Of a stretch of DNA of 64,000 nucleotides, positions 27,086-36,106 are shown piece after piece. Numbering within the stretch: the stretch's first letter is position 1; every line of letters starts with the position of its first letter. Location of the stretch: assembly GCA_017302455.1 (NCBI GenBank), contig JAFLDO010000011.1:39076-103075 (forward strand), in the 5' to 3' direction. A program made the translations under genes and the position numbers. The DNA is from Accumulibacter sp. (GTDB lineage: Bacteria; Pseudomonadota; Gammaproteobacteria; Burkholderiales; Rhodocyclaceae). The notes under the pieces are model-generated. The model saw only the letters and a program-made list of their open reading frames with translations. It was not told the origin of the DNA and did not search any database.

Positions 27086-27884
27086 GGCTGACTCCGGTGA
27101 AAGGAGTGCCGATTATGCTCGCAGGGCTGGCAGCAAGGCAAATGCGGCCAATACGACGAGGTCGGTTCTGCGCTTTCGGCCGCGCTGGTGGTCGACGCTG
27201 CTCGTGCTGCTGCTTGTCCCGTTGTTCATCTCCTTTGGTCAATGGCAATGGAACAAGGCCAGTGTCAAAGAGGACAGACAGACCCTGCGCGATACGCGCA
27301 ACGGCGAGTCGGCGGTCCACATGCCGAGCACGCCAGCCGATCTGGAATTGTTGCGCTACCGTCGGGTGGTTGCTCGCGGTAGCTACGAGCCTGAGTTCCA
27401 GATCCTGGTAGACAACCGCATCTACCGCGAACAGGCCGGCTATCACGTCATAACTCCCTTGCGACTCGAGGGCAGTGAGATGCGTGTATTGGTCAATCGC
27501 GGCTGGGTGCCGGCGCTCGCCGACCACAGCCGCTGGCCGCGCGTGGCGACTCCTGCTGGCGTTGTCGAGGTGTCGGGGGTGGCGACGGTGCCGGGAACAC
27601 GCTATCTGATGTTGGGCCCCGATTCCCCGAATGCCGACGGTTCGGGTTGGCAGGTCGTCTGGCAGAATCTGGATCTGCCGCGCTACCAGAAGGTGAGCAA
27701 GCTGTCCCTGCAACCGGTGGTGATCGAGCTTGCCGCAGATAGCCCGTCCGGCGGTTTTGCGCGCGAGTGGCCACGCCCGGACGAGCGGATCGATCGCCAT
27801 ATTGGTTACGCCTTCCAGTGGTGGGGTTTCGCCGGCGCCACGTTGATCATCTGGGTGGTTGTCAACCTCCGCCGGCAGCCGTGA
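27066..27884 (+). CDS. SURF1 family cytochrome oxidase assembly protein
   Basis: Up to 272 residues. SURF1 helps heme a insertion into subunit I. A first membrane helix (about 40-60, WWSTLLVLLLVPLFISFGQWQW) and a second near the C-terminus (FAGATLIIWVVVN) flank a periplasmic domain with RRVVARGSYEPEFQILVDNR and VLVNRGWVP, both typical. The start is unclear: ATGs at 27066, 27072 and 27084 are possible, all within the oppositely read twin-helix gene, and no start lies nearer to the conserved part. A good AGGAG at 27100 serves only an out-of-frame ATG. Confidence 0.88.
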   Translation: MTMSLNMADSGERSADYARRAGSKANAANTTRSVLRFRPRWWSTLLVLLLVPLFISFGQWQWNKASVKEDRQTLRDTRNGESAVHMPSTPADLELLRYRRVVARGSYEPEFQILVDNRIYREQAGYHVITPLRLEGSEMRVLVNRGWVPALADHSRWPRVATPAGVVEVSGVATVPGTRYLMLGPDSPNADGSGWQVVWQNLDLPRYQKVSKLSLQPVVIELAADSPSGGFAREWPRPDERIDRHIGYAFQWWGFAGATLIIWVVVNLRRQP

Positions 27885-27885
27885 A

Positions 27886-28494
27886 ATGCCAGCCATGAGG
27901 GTTGCCACACTGACTCCCGGGCGTCGGACCATGCTGCTCGTGACAGCTCTTCTCGCGCTGCCGTTTGCTGTTGCTTTCGGGCTCTACTTCTTTGAGTGGC
28001 GTCCCGCCAAACTGGCCAACCACGGCGAGTTCATCGTGCCGCCATTGCCGCTGCCGGAAACGGGCCTGTCGCTGGTCGACGGTAGCCCGCTGCCGACCGC
28101 CGATCTGCGGCGCAAATGGACTCTGGTGATGATCCAGACCGCACCCTGCACGATGGCCTGTCAGAAAGATCTGCACCAGATTCGCCAGGTGCAGGTGGCG
28201 TTGAACAAGGAAATGGTGCGTTTGCGACGTGTGCTGATGGGCAGCAGCGTTACCGGATTGCGCGCCGATCCGGCACTGGTGGACGTGCAGCGGAGTTATC
28301 CGGACCTGCTGATCGCCGCTCCCGACGTCGGCCAGCCGGGAGAGGCATGGCGGACGATTCTCGCCGCATCCGGCTATCGCTTCTATATCATCGACCCACT
28401 GGGCAACGTCATGATGCGCTACCCGCAAGAACCCGAGATGCAGGGAATGCTCAGGGATCTCGAACGTCTGCTCAAGTACTCATGGGTCGGATAG
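27886..28494 (+). CDS. SCO1-like thioredoxin-fold membrane-anchored protein
   Basis: 202 residues. One N-terminal helix (about 15-36) anchors a periplasmic domain with thioredoxin-like strands. C88 and C92 in TAPCTMACQ give a C-x3-C like the copper site of SCO proteins, and a His near 97 is present. Found in this spot in betaproteobacterial oxidase clusters and usually left as hypothetical. A CuA copper-loading or thiol-reducing role is inferred. ATG follows the SURF1 stop by one base. Confidence 0.7.
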   Translation: MPAMRVATLTPGRRTMLLVTALLALPFAVAFGLYFFEWRPAKLANHGEFIVPPLPLPETGLSLVDGSPLPTADLRRKWTLVMIQTAPCTMACQKDLHQIRQVQVALNKEMVRLRRVLMGSSVTGLRADPALVDVQRSYPDLLIAAPDVGQPGEAWRTILAASGYRFYIIDPLGNVMMRYPQEPEMQGMLRDLERLLKYSWVG

Positions 28495-28507
28495 GACGGC
28501 GAGGCAA

Positions 28508-29404
28508 ATGAGCGTGATCAGTACCAGCCCCCGGCGGTCGGCCGGGCAACGCCTGGCGGCCTTCTTTGAACTGTGCAAGCCCCGGGTCAACAGCCTGATC
28601 GTGTTCACCGCAATGATCGGGATGTTTCTTGCTGCTCCATCGTTTCCGCCCTTCGCTCTCTTCGTCGTGGCGTCGCTCGGCATTGCCCTGGTCGCGGGTG
28701 CGGCGGCGGCGATCAACTGTCTGATCGAGCAACAGATCGATGCGAGGATGGCGCGTACGCGCGCACGTCCGACGGCTCGCGGCGAAGTGTCCACGGCGGA
28801 AACGCTGACCTTGGCGACGCTGGTTGGGGGCTTTGGGCTGTGGGTGCTGCACGCCTTCGTCAATCCGCTGACGATGTGGCTGACGCTGGCGACCTTCCTC
28901 GGCTACGCGGTGATCTACACCGTGCTGCTGAAGCCGGCCACGCCGATGAACATCGTCATTGGCGGCGCTTCCGGCGCGATGCCGCCGCTTCTCGGCTGGT
29001 CGGCGATCACCGGCCAGGTCGGCCCGGAAGCGCTGGTCCTGTTTCTGATCATTTTCATCTGGACGCCACCGCATTTCTGGGCTCTTGCCTGCTACCGCTG
29101 TGCCGACTACGCGCAGTCCGGCTTGCCGATGCTGCCGGTAACCCACGGCATCCCGTTCACCTGCCTGCACAGCCTGCTCTACGTGGTGATGCTTTCCGGT
29201 GCGACCATCCTGCCTTATACCCTGGGCATGAGCGGTCCGTGGTATCTGGTTGCCGCGCTGATCCTCGACGCCATCTTCCTCGTCTACAGTGTTGCGCTCT
29301 GGCGCGACTACAGCGACAAGCTGGCCCGACTCACCTTTCGCTACTCGATCATCTATCTGACGCTGCTCTTCGCTGCCCTGCTGGCGGATCACTTCCTGCG
29401 CTGA
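28508..29404 (+). CDS. ctaB: Protoheme IX farnesyltransferase (heme O synthase)
   Basis: 298 residues, about nine membrane helices. It adds farnesyl to heme b to make heme O, the precursor of heme A. The prenyl-diphosphate site appears as [19 protein letters not shown] near residue 73, with a second Asp region around [15 protein letters not shown]. The heme A synthase gene ctaA, which usually lies just upstream in relatives, is not here. Confidence 0.95.
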   Translation: MSVISTSPRRSAGQRLAAFFELCKPRVNSLIVFTAMIGMFLAAPSFPPFALFVVASLGIALVAGAAAAINCLIEQQIDARMARTRARPTARGEVSTAETLTLATLVGGFGLWVLHAFVNPLTMWLTLATFLGYAVIYTVLLKPATPMNIVIGGASGAMPPLLGWSAITGQVGPEALVLFLIIFIWTPPHFWALACYRCADYAQSGLPMLPVTHGIPFTCLHSLLYVVMLSGATILPYTLGMSGPWYLVAALILDAIFLVYSVALWRDYSDKLARLTFRYSIIYLTLLFAALLADHFLR

Positions 29405-29411
29405 TCGTCGA

Positions 29412-30770
29412 TCATCGCGCAAGCGCGGCCAGCAGTTTGTCATGGATGCCGCCAAACCCGCCATTGCTCATGACCAACACCTGATCACCGGGGCGTGCCG
29501 TGTCGGCAAGGCGTCGCACGAGCCGATCGAGGTCGTTCTCGACGACCGCCTTGTCGCCGAGCGGGGCAAGTGCCTCTACGACGTTCCAGCCAAGATCCGC
29601 GGCGTAACAGAAGACCAGATCGGCGTCAGCCAGACTCGCTGGCAGCATGCTCTTCATGATCCCGAGTTTCATGGTATTTGAACGCGGCTCGAGGACGGCC
29701 AGGATGCGTGCGCCGCCAACCTTGCGTCGCAGTCCGGCAAGGGTCGCGGCAATCGCTGTCGGATGGTGAGCAAAATCATCGTACACCTGGACGCCGCCGG
29801 CTACTCCGCGGAGTTCGAGGCGCCTCCGGACATTCTCGAAGCGTGAAAGCGCCGCCAGACCCCGAGCCAGCGGCACCCCGGCGTGTCTGGCGGCAAGGAG
29901 TGCGGCAACGGCATTGCTGCGATTATGGTCACCCGCCAGGCCCCAGCGGGTCGTGCCGACCACGGAGTCACCCCGTAGAAGCTCTAGTGAGCCATCGCTG
30001 TCGCTTCCCTCGGCCCGCCAGCCATCGGCGTCATTGAATCGCTCGATGGGTGTCCAGCAGCCTCGGGCCAGAACGTTCTCGAGCGAGGCTTCTGCGGCAT
30101 TTGCGACGATCAGAGCGTTGCCGGGCAGGATGCGCACAAAATGATGGAATTGCGTTTCGATCGCTGCCAGATCGGGGAATATGTCAGCGTGATCGAATTC
30201 GAGATTGTTGAGGACGGCAGTTCGTGCGCGGTAATGCACGAACTTCGATCGCTTGTCACAGAAAGCCGTGTCGTACTCGTCGGCCTCGATCACGAAGAAA
30301 GGCGACTCGGCGTCTTTGCCCGCGAGGCGCGCGGAAACCCCGAAATTCATCGGCACGCCGCCAATCAGGAAACCAGGACTGAGCCCCGCATGTTCGAGAA
30401 TCCACGCCAGCATGGCGGCCGTGGTGGTCTTGCCATGCGTTCCTGCTACAGCCAGCACCCAGCGTCCCTGCAGTACGCGCTCGGCCAGCCATTGCGGTCC
30501 CGACAGGTAGGGCAGGCCGTGCTCGAGAATCGCCTCAAGCAGCGGATTGCCGCGTGCAATGGCGTTGCCGACGAGGTAGCAATCCGGTTCGAAGGCGGTC
30601 TGTGCCGCATCGTAGCCTTCGACGACCTCAATCTCCGCGGCTTCGAGTTGCCGGTTCATCGGTGGGTAGACGGCGCTATCGCAACCGGTGACATGATGAC
30701 CCGCGGCGCGCGCCAGCTGCGCTACCCCGCCCATGAAGGTCCCGCAAATGCCGAGGATGTGAATGTGCAT
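29412..30770 (-). CDS. mpl: UDP-MurNAc:L-alanyl-gamma-D-glutamyl-meso-DAP ligase
   Basis: 452 residues from the ATG giving MHIHILGICGTFMGG; the longer frame upstream is not conserved. It attaches recycled tripeptide to UDP-MurNAc. Mur ligase features are seen: N-terminal Rossmann G-x-C-G-T-F-M-G-G, ATP loop GTHGKTTT (110-117), central EADEYDTAFCDKRSKF and the C-terminal domain with DDFAHHPTAI and EPRSNTMKLG, the Mpl-specific pattern. Reads toward ctaB, tail to tail. Confidence 0.95.
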   Translation of the reverse strand: MHIHILGICGTFMGGVAQLARAAGHHVTGCDSAVYPPMNRQLEAAEIEVVEGYDAAQTAFEPDCYLVGNAIARGNPLLEAILEHGLPYLSGPQWLAERVLQGRWVLAVAGTHGKTTTAAMLAWILEHAGLSPGFLIGGVPMNFGVSARLAGKDAESPFFVIEADEYDTAFCDKRSKFVHYRARTAVLNNLEFDHADIFPDLAAIETQFHHFVRILPGNALIVANAAEASLENVLARGCWTPIERFNDADGWRAEGSDSDGSLELLRGDSVVGTTRWGLAGDHNRSNAVAALLAARHAGVPLARGLAALSRFENVRRRLELRGVAGGVQVYDDFAHHPTAIAATLAGLRRKVGGARILAVLEPRSNTMKLGIMKSMLPASLADADLVFCYAADLGWNVVEALAPLGDKAVVENDLDRLVRRLADTARPGDQVLVMSNGGFGGIHDKLLAALAR

Positions 30771-30855
30771 GTGCCTATCCAAGTTAGAATTCGCGAAAGC
30801 GAGGCGCGATTGTAACGCTGCACCAGTGCCGCCGCGCATCATCCGTCATCTTGTC

Positions 30856-31476
30856 ATGACCACGCCACGTCGGGACGCCTTTATGAGCAGCCGCCAGGAT
30901 CGCCAGCGCAGTTCCCAGCAGCGCAGCCGAATTGCCGGACTCGCCGCACGCTTGATGGCCGAAGACGGCATCACTGACCTTGCTCTCGCCAAGCGCAAGG
31001 CGGCGCGCAAGCTCGGTCTGCCGGACTGCGCCGCCATGCCGGATGACAGCGAGGTCGAAGGCGAACTGCGAACCTACCACCGCCTGTTTCAGCACGCCGA
31101 ACAGCAGGCGAGGAGCATTCAGCTGCTACGCGCGGCCGCGCGGGTAATGGAAACGATGCAGAGCTTCAATCCGTATCTGAGTGGCCCGGTCCTCGAGAGG
31201 ACGGCGGGTCGCTATACCGAGATCGACATCCAGCTGTTCGTCGACAGCGCCAAGGACGTTGAAATCTTCCTGCTCAACCAGCACATCTCCTTCAGCCACA
31301 GCCCGCCGCGCAGCGATCGTGCCGAAGCGGTGCTGACGCTCGTCTGTGACGACGTAGTCGCCAACTTGGTGATTTACCCGCATGACGAGGAGCGCGTAAC
31401 TTGCAAGACACGTGATGGCCGGGTTCGCGAACGCGCCCGCCTGGAAGCCGTGAACAAGTTGTTGGCGGAAGGTTGA
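30856..31476 (+). CDS. Conserved hypothetical protein
   Basis: 206 residues from ATG 30856 (ATG 30883 is an alternative). The N-terminal half is basic and helical (RIAGLAARLMAEDGITDLALAKRKAARKLG), the C-terminal half mixed. A segment G-P-x-L-E-x3-G-R-Y-x-E-I-D-I near residues 115-130 resembles a degenerate nucleotidyltransferase signature; that is a guess. No signal peptide. It is divergent from mpl and followed by the TlpA-like gene after 10 bases, an arrangement seen in other betaproteobacteria. Confidence 0.7.
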   Translation: MTTPRRDAFMSSRQDRQRSSQQRSRIAGLAARLMAEDGITDLALAKRKAARKLGLPDCAAMPDDSEVEGELRTYHRLFQHAEQQARSIQLLRAAARVMETMQSFNPYLSGPVLERTAGRYTEIDIQLFVDSAKDVEIFLLNQHISFSHSPPRSDRAEAVLTLVCDDVVANLVIYPHDEERVTCKTRDGRVRERARLEAVNKLLAEG

Positions 31477-31486
31477 TGCTTCGGCG

Positions 31487-32038
31487 ATGAGACGCAGCAG
31501 TGTCTTCCTGGTTGGCGTGTGCGCTGCCATCATCGGCGTGCTGGCCGGAAGCCGGGTCGGTTTCCTGCGCAGCAGTGCCCTGCCGCAGTCTGCAACGGCG
31601 GTATCGGCAGCGGGCGTGGCTCGGCTCTTTGCCAGCCACCTCAACGATCCCGCCGGGCATTCGAACTCCCTGCTGCAATGGCAAGGCAAGACTCTGGTCG
31701 TAAACTTCTGGGCGACCTGGTGCCCCCCTTGTCGGGAGGAAATGCCCGCCTTCTCGCGGCTGCAGGAGCGTTACGCGGCACAGGGCGTTCAGTTCGTCGG
31801 GATTGCGCTCGATTCCGTCGAAAACGTGCGAACCTATCACGCACTCTCGCCGGTCAGTTACCCTCTGCTGATCGGCGGCCCGGAGGGTGGCGCTCTGGCC
31901 CGGGATCTGGGGAACAAGAGCCTGAGCCTTCCCTATACCGTGGTCATCAACCCGCAAGGCGAGGTGCGCCTGATGCAGATGGGGGCACTGGCGGAGAGCG
32001 ATCTGGAGCGGATTCTGGCCAGGACGGCTGACCGCTAG
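31487..32038 (+). CDS. TlpA-family membrane-anchored thioredoxin
   Basis: 183 residues. An N-terminal hydrophobic segment (5-25) acts as signal anchor, and a periplasmic thioredoxin fold carries the redox motif W-C79-P-P-C82. The cis-Pro segment (SLPYTVVIN) is present near 145. It probably reduces periplasmic thiols; the client is not known, though cytochrome c or oxidase assembly is a common role. In relatives it is followed by aroQ-accB-accC; here aroQ is decayed. Confidence 0.88.
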   Translation: MRRSSVFLVGVCAAIIGVLAGSRVGFLRSSALPQSATAVSAAGVARLFASHLNDPAGHSNSLLQWQGKTLVVNFWATWCPPCREEMPAFSRLQERYAAQGVQFVGIALDSVENVRTYHALSPVSYPLLIGGPEGGALARDLGNKSLSLPYTVVINPQGEVRLMQMGALAESDLERILARTADR

Positions 32039-32089
32039 GGAAAGCCGTAGAGTAGACAAAATGAGGCGATTTGCGGCAAACTTGCGGCC

Positions 32090-32272
32090 ATGAAGAAGGA
32101 AGACGACAGTTCGCCGGCGGGCGAAGATCTGCTGGCGGTGTCGAGGCGGCGCGTCCTGTTCAAACCCAATCGCCATCTCCTCGGGGTTCGCCAACATCGG
32201 CATCATGGCTCGCTGACGTGTCGGGTGCCGCTGGAGCTTGCCTGCTTGCCGGGCCAGATCGCCGCAGAGTGA
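32090..32272 (+). pseudogene. aroQ: Decayed aroQ (type II 3-dehydroquinase) N-terminal remnant
   Basis: A 60-codon frame whose middle reads VLFKPNRHLLGVR followed by HHGSLT. This echoes the AroQ N-terminus (VLNGPNLNLLG-x-R-E-P-x2-YGS). The catalytic Arg is kept, but the catalytic Tyr is His and the two key Asn have changed. After this the frame has no AroQ resemblance and stops; the remaining two thirds of the gene are absent. The site, between tlpA-like and accB, is where aroQ sits in related genomes. The rest of 32039-32348 shows no gene. Confidence 0.55.
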
Positions 32273-32348
32273 GGCCTTCGACCATCGGCAAGGCCTGCCG
32301 ATCGTCTGGGTACGGCTGCCAACAGGAACAATCGTCCGGAGGGAATCC

Positions 32349-32804
32349 ATGGATCTGCGAAAACTGAAGAAACTCATCGACCTCGTCGAAGAGTCCAGCA
32401 TCACCGAACTCGAAATCAACGACGCCGAGGAGAGGGTTCGTATCGTCAAGCATGGCGCCCCACCCGGCCAGCAAGTCTGGCCAATGCCACCGGCTGCGCA
32501 CGCGCAGGCAGCGACCCTGGCGACAACGCCGGTTGCTGCCACTGTGGCGGCCGAACCGGAGCTTCCCGAGGGTGACGTACTCAAGGCGCCCATGGTCGGT
32601 ACTTTCTACCGGGCATCCAGCCCGGGTGCCGAACCGTTCGTGCAGGTTGGCAGTTTGGTAAAGGCTGGCGATACGCTGTGTATCATTGAGGCGATGAAGT
32701 TGCTCAACGAGATCGACGCCGAGACTGCGGGGACGGTAAAGGCGATCCTTGTCGAGAATGGTCAGCCGGTTGAGTACGGTGAGCCGCTGTTCATCATCGG
32801 CTAG
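32349..32804 (+). CDS. accB: Biotin carboxyl carrier protein of acetyl-CoA carboxylase
   Basis: 151 residues from the ATG giving [16 protein letters not shown], the usual start, with GGAGGGA upstream. Carries biotin between the carboxylase and transferase halves of acetyl-CoA carboxylase in fatty acid synthesis. N-terminal helical part, Ala/Pro-rich linker (about 45-75), then the biotinyl domain with K117 in EAMKL. accC follows after 15 bases. Confidence 0.97.
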   Translation: MDLRKLKKLIDLVEESSITELEINDAEERVRIVKHGAPPGQQVWPMPPAAHAQAATLATTPVAATVAAEPELPEGDVLKAPMVGTFYRASSPGAEPFVQVGSLVKAGDTLCIIEAMKLLNEIDAETAGTVKAILVENGQPVEYGEPLFIIG

Positions 32805-32819
32805 GGAGAATCATCGGCC

Positions 32820-34184
32820 ATGTTCGGGAAAGTCCTCATCGCCAACCGTGGAGAAATCGCCCTGCGTATTCAGCGAGCGTGCCGCGAGTTGGGTATCAAG
32901 ACCGTCGTCGTGCACTCGGAGGCGGACCGCGAGGCCAAGTACGTCAGACTTGCCGACGAATCGGTGTGCATTGGTCCGGCGCCCTCCGCGCAGAGCTACC
33001 TGAACGTTCCGGCAATCATCTCGGCGGCCGAGGTCACCGATGCGCAGGCCATTCATCCGGGCTATGGCTTTCTTTCCGAGAACGCGGATTTCGCCGAGCG
33101 TGTCGAGTCTTCCGGCTTTGTGTTCATCGGTCCGCGTCCCGAAACCATCCGTTTGATGGGCGACAAGGTATCCGCCAAGGAGGCCATGCGCATTACCGGC
33201 GTCCCCTGTGTTCCCGGTTCCGACGGTGCGTTGCCCGAAGATCCGATGGAGATCCTGCGTATTGCCAAGGCAGTCGGCTACCCGGTGATCATCAAGGCGG
33301 CCGGCGGCGGCGGCGGACGCGGGATGCGCGTCATCCATACCGAAGCGGCGCTGATCAATGGCGTGACGATGACGCGTGCGGAGGCACAGAGCTTTTTCGG
33401 CAATCCAAACGTCTACCTGGAGAAGTACCTCGAGAACCCGCGGCACGTCGAGATTCAGGTGCTTGCCGACAGCTTCCGGAATGCCGTCTACCTTGGCGAG
33501 CGCGATTGCTCGATGCAACGTCGCCACCAGAAAATCATCGAGGAGGCGCCGGCACCGGGTATTGCTAGCCGGCACGTCGTGCGCATCGGCGAGCGTTGTG
33601 CCGAAGCGTGCAGGAAAATCAACTACCGCGGCGCGGGCACGTTCGAGTTCCTTTACGAAAACGGTGAATTCTTTTTCATCGAGATGAACACGCGCATTCA
33701 GGTCGAGCATCCAGTTACGGAACTGATCAGCGGCGTCGATCTCGTTGCCGAACAGATCCGCATTGCTGCCGGAGAGAAGCTTCGTTTCCGACAGCGCGAT
33801 CTCAGTTTCCGTGGCCACGCCATCGAATGCCGAATCAACGCCGAGGATCCTTTCACCTTCGTTCCCTCGCCGGGCAAGATCAGCTTCTATCATCCCCCCG
33901 GCGGGCCCGGCATTCGCGTCGACTCGCACATCTATCAGGGGTACACGGTTCCGCCACACTATGACTCGATGGTTGCCAAGGTGATTTCCTATGGGGACAG
34001 CCGCGACCAGGCTATCCGGCGTATGCGTATTGCCCTGTCGGAAATGAGCATCGAGGGTATCAAGACCAATATCGCCCTGCATCAGGAATTGCTGCACGAC
34101 GCTCGCTTCATGGAAGGCGGTACGAGCATCCACTATCTCGAGCAACGCCTGGCGGCCAAGGACGAGGTCAAGAAGGGCGGCTGA
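32820..34184 (+). CDS. accC: Biotin carboxylase subunit of acetyl-CoA carboxylase
   Basis: 454 residues, full length. Carboxylates biotin on AccB using ATP and bicarbonate. N-terminal [20 protein letters not shown]-grasp Gly-rich loop starting at K159 ([12 protein letters not shown]), catalytic region with [14 protein letters not shown] and the C-terminal RMRIALSEM segment are all intact. Co-transcribed with accB upstream and, after 14 bases, prmA. Confidence 0.97.
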   Translation: MFGKVLIANRGEIALRIQRACRELGIKTVVVHSEADREAKYVRLADESVCIGPAPSAQSYLNVPAIISAAEVTDAQAIHPGYGFLSENADFAERVESSGFVFIGPRPETIRLMGDKVSAKEAMRITGVPCVPGSDGALPEDPMEILRIAKAVGYPVIIKAAGGGGGRGMRVIHTEAALINGVTMTRAEAQSFFGNPNVYLEKYLENPRHVEIQVLADSFRNAVYLGERDCSMQRRHQKIIEEAPAPGIASRHVVRIGERCAEACRKINYRGAGTFEFLYENGEFFFIEMNTRIQVEHPVTELISGVDLVAEQIRIAAGEKLRFRQRDLSFRGHAIECRINAEDPFTFVPSPGKISFYHPPGGPGIRVDSHIYQGYTVPPHYDSMVAKVISYGDSRDQAIRRMRIALSEMSIEGIKTNIALHQELLHDARFMEGGTSIHYLEQRLAAKDEVKKGG

Positions 34185-34198
34185 CAGGCAGATCATCG

Positions 34199-35089
34199 AT
34201 GGCCTGGCTATCCCTCGGCATGGAAACCGACTGCCTGCACGCCGAGGCGCTTGCCGACGCGTTGCTCGAACACGGCGCGCTGGCGGTCAGTATCGAGGAT
34301 GCGGACGCCGGGACGCCTAACGAGAGTCCTCAGTTCGGCGAGCCCGGATCGCTTACCCGCCCGGGCTGGGATCGCTCGCGGGTCGTCGCTCTGACCGCCG
34401 CGAACACCGACGCCGCTCGCCTGATCGCCGCCTGTGCAAAACAGGCCGGTCTGGCCACTTCACCACCCTACACACAGGAGGCGGTTGCCGAGCAGGATTG
34501 GGTGCGCGTGACCCAGGCCCAGTTTGAACCGATTCGTGTCTCGGCTCGTTTGTGGATCGTTCCTTCATGGCACGACGCGCCTGACCCCGAGGCGATGGTT
34601 CTCGTTCTTGACCCCGGGATGGCCTTCGGCACGGGGTCTCACCCAACCACTCGCCTGTGCCTGGAATGGCTCGAACGCAGCGTCACACCGGGGCTGTCGG
34701 TCCTTGATTACGGCTGTGGTTCCGGTATTCTCGCCATCGCGTCGGCGCGGCTGGGTGCCGCCGAGGTTGTCGGTGTCGACATCGACGAGCAGGCGGTGAT
34801 CGCGTCGAGAAGCAATGCCGAGCGCAATGGCGTCAGCGCCCGCTTCCAGGGCTCGGGGCGCGAGTTGAACGGGCAGTTCGACCTCGTCGTCGCCAACATT
34901 CTCGCCAACCCGCTCAAGGTTCTGGCGCCGGCGATCTGCGGCCACGTACGTCGCGGTGGCCGGCTGGCGCTTTCGGGCATTCTGTCTGAGCAGACCGGCG
35001 ACCTGATCGCAGCGTATGCGCCGTACTTGCCGCTGCATCTGGCGGATACCCGTGATGGCTGGGTGTGTCTTGCCGGCGTCAAGCCCTGA
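34199..35089 (+). CDS. prmA: Ribosomal protein L11 methyltransferase
   Basis: 296 residues. Trimethylates ribosomal protein L11. N-terminal substrate-binding domain (1-60) and a class I SAM-dependent domain with motif DYGCGSGILAIAS (about 169-182), followed by GVDIDEQAV and VVANILANPL, the NPP/NIL-type catalytic region. Placement after accBC is standard in betaproteobacteria. Confidence 0.95.
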   Translation: MAWLSLGMETDCLHAEALADALLEHGALAVSIEDADAGTPNESPQFGEPGSLTRPGWDRSRVVALTAANTDAARLIAACAKQAGLATSPPYTQEAVAEQDWVRVTQAQFEPIRVSARLWIVPSWHDAPDPEAMVLVLDPGMAFGTGSHPTTRLCLEWLERSVTPGLSVLDYGCGSGILAIASARLGAAEVVGVDIDEQAVIASRSNAERNGVSARFQGSGRELNGQFDLVVANILANPLKVLAPAICGHVRRGGRLALSGILSEQTGDLIAAYAPYLPLHLADTRDGWVCLAGVKP

Positions 35090-35094
35090 TCCCC

Positions 35095-36024
35095 ATGAAG
35101 ACCGCCTGCCCAAATTGCCAGACGGTGTTTCGCGTTACTTCCGAGCAGCTCAGGGCGCGTGCCGGGAAAGTTCGTTGTGGACGATGCCAAAACGTTTTCA
35201 ATGCGCTTGACAGTTTGCTCGACGACAGCGAACCGGTGACCAGCCCGGCCTCAGAGGCCAATCGCGAAGCGGTCACACCGCTTGCGGTTGGCGCCGCGCT
35301 GCCGCGCGATGAAGAAGCGCTCGCTGCCGAGACCGCGTCGATCGCCAACTTCCCTGGTGGCGCGCCGGCAGGCTCGTCGCCATCTGTGGGCTCGCCGGCC
35401 ACAAGTCCCGAATGGACCGCTGCTGCTGCCGATGCAGAATCAGCAGCGGTCGGTGGTCTTGCGCCCCCCGAGTCGCCCGCCGAAGTTCCAGCTTACGGCA
35501 GCTGGCTGGCGCGGGTAAGCGGCAGCCCGGGCGTGCCGGTGCGTCGCGTCTTGACGAAGTCCCTGGCCCTCGCCGCCCTGTTGCTGGCGCTGGTGCTCGC
35601 CGGTCAGCTCGTTTTCCATTTTCGCACCGCCATCGCCATCGCGACGCCCGGCCTGCGGCCTGCGCTGGCGGCGCTCAGTGAGGCCCTGGGCAGCGAAATC
35701 CCGCTGCCTCGGCATGCCGAGATGATCAGCATCGAAGCCTCGGACCTGCAGAACGAGCCGGGGCGTGGCCGGCTGTTGGCCTTGCAGGCGACGCTGCGCA
35801 ACGCGGCGACCTATGCCCAGGCCTACCCGGCGCTTGAACTTGCCTTGACCGACACCAGCGACAAGGTCATCGTGCGTCGCGTCCTCCTGCCCGTCGAGTA
35901 TCTGCCAGCGGCCGTTGTCGACAACGGGGCCTTTGCACCGAATGCCGACGTCGAGGTCCGCCTGTGGCTCGAGGCCAAAGATATTCAGGCGGCAGGTTAC
36001 CGGCTGTACGTCTTTTACCCCTGA
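35095..36024 (+). CDS. Zinc-ribbon and DUF3426 membrane protein
   Basis: 309 residues. The first 37 residues are an MJ0042-type zinc ribbon (C5, C8, C28, C31). A Ala/Pro/Ser-rich linker of about 110 residues leads to one membrane helix (about 153-175) and a C-terminal periplasmic DUF3426 domain. Function unknown; the family follows prmA in many betaproteobacteria. ATG lies 5 bases after the prmA stop. Confidence 0.85.
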   Translation: MKTACPNCQTVFRVTSEQLRARAGKVRCGRCQNVFNALDSLLDDSEPVTSPASEANREAVTPLAVGAALPRDEEALAAETASIANFPGGAPAGSSPSVGSPATSPEWTAAAADAESAAVGGLAPPESPAEVPAYGSWLARVSGSPGVPVRRVLTKSLALAALLLALVLAGQLVFHFRTAIAIATPGLRPALAALSEALGSEIPLPRHAEMISIEASDLQNEPGRGRLLALQATLRNAATYAQAYPALELALTDTSDKVIVRRVLLPVEYLPAAVVDNGAFAPNADVEVRLWLEAKDIQAAGYRLYVFYP

Positions 36025-36106
36025 GCGTTCTGCCGATCCGGCGGGACGGCACCTGCCGGTGGGGATGCTATACTTTTTCTCCACCCCCTTCGACTCCGGA
36101 AATACC

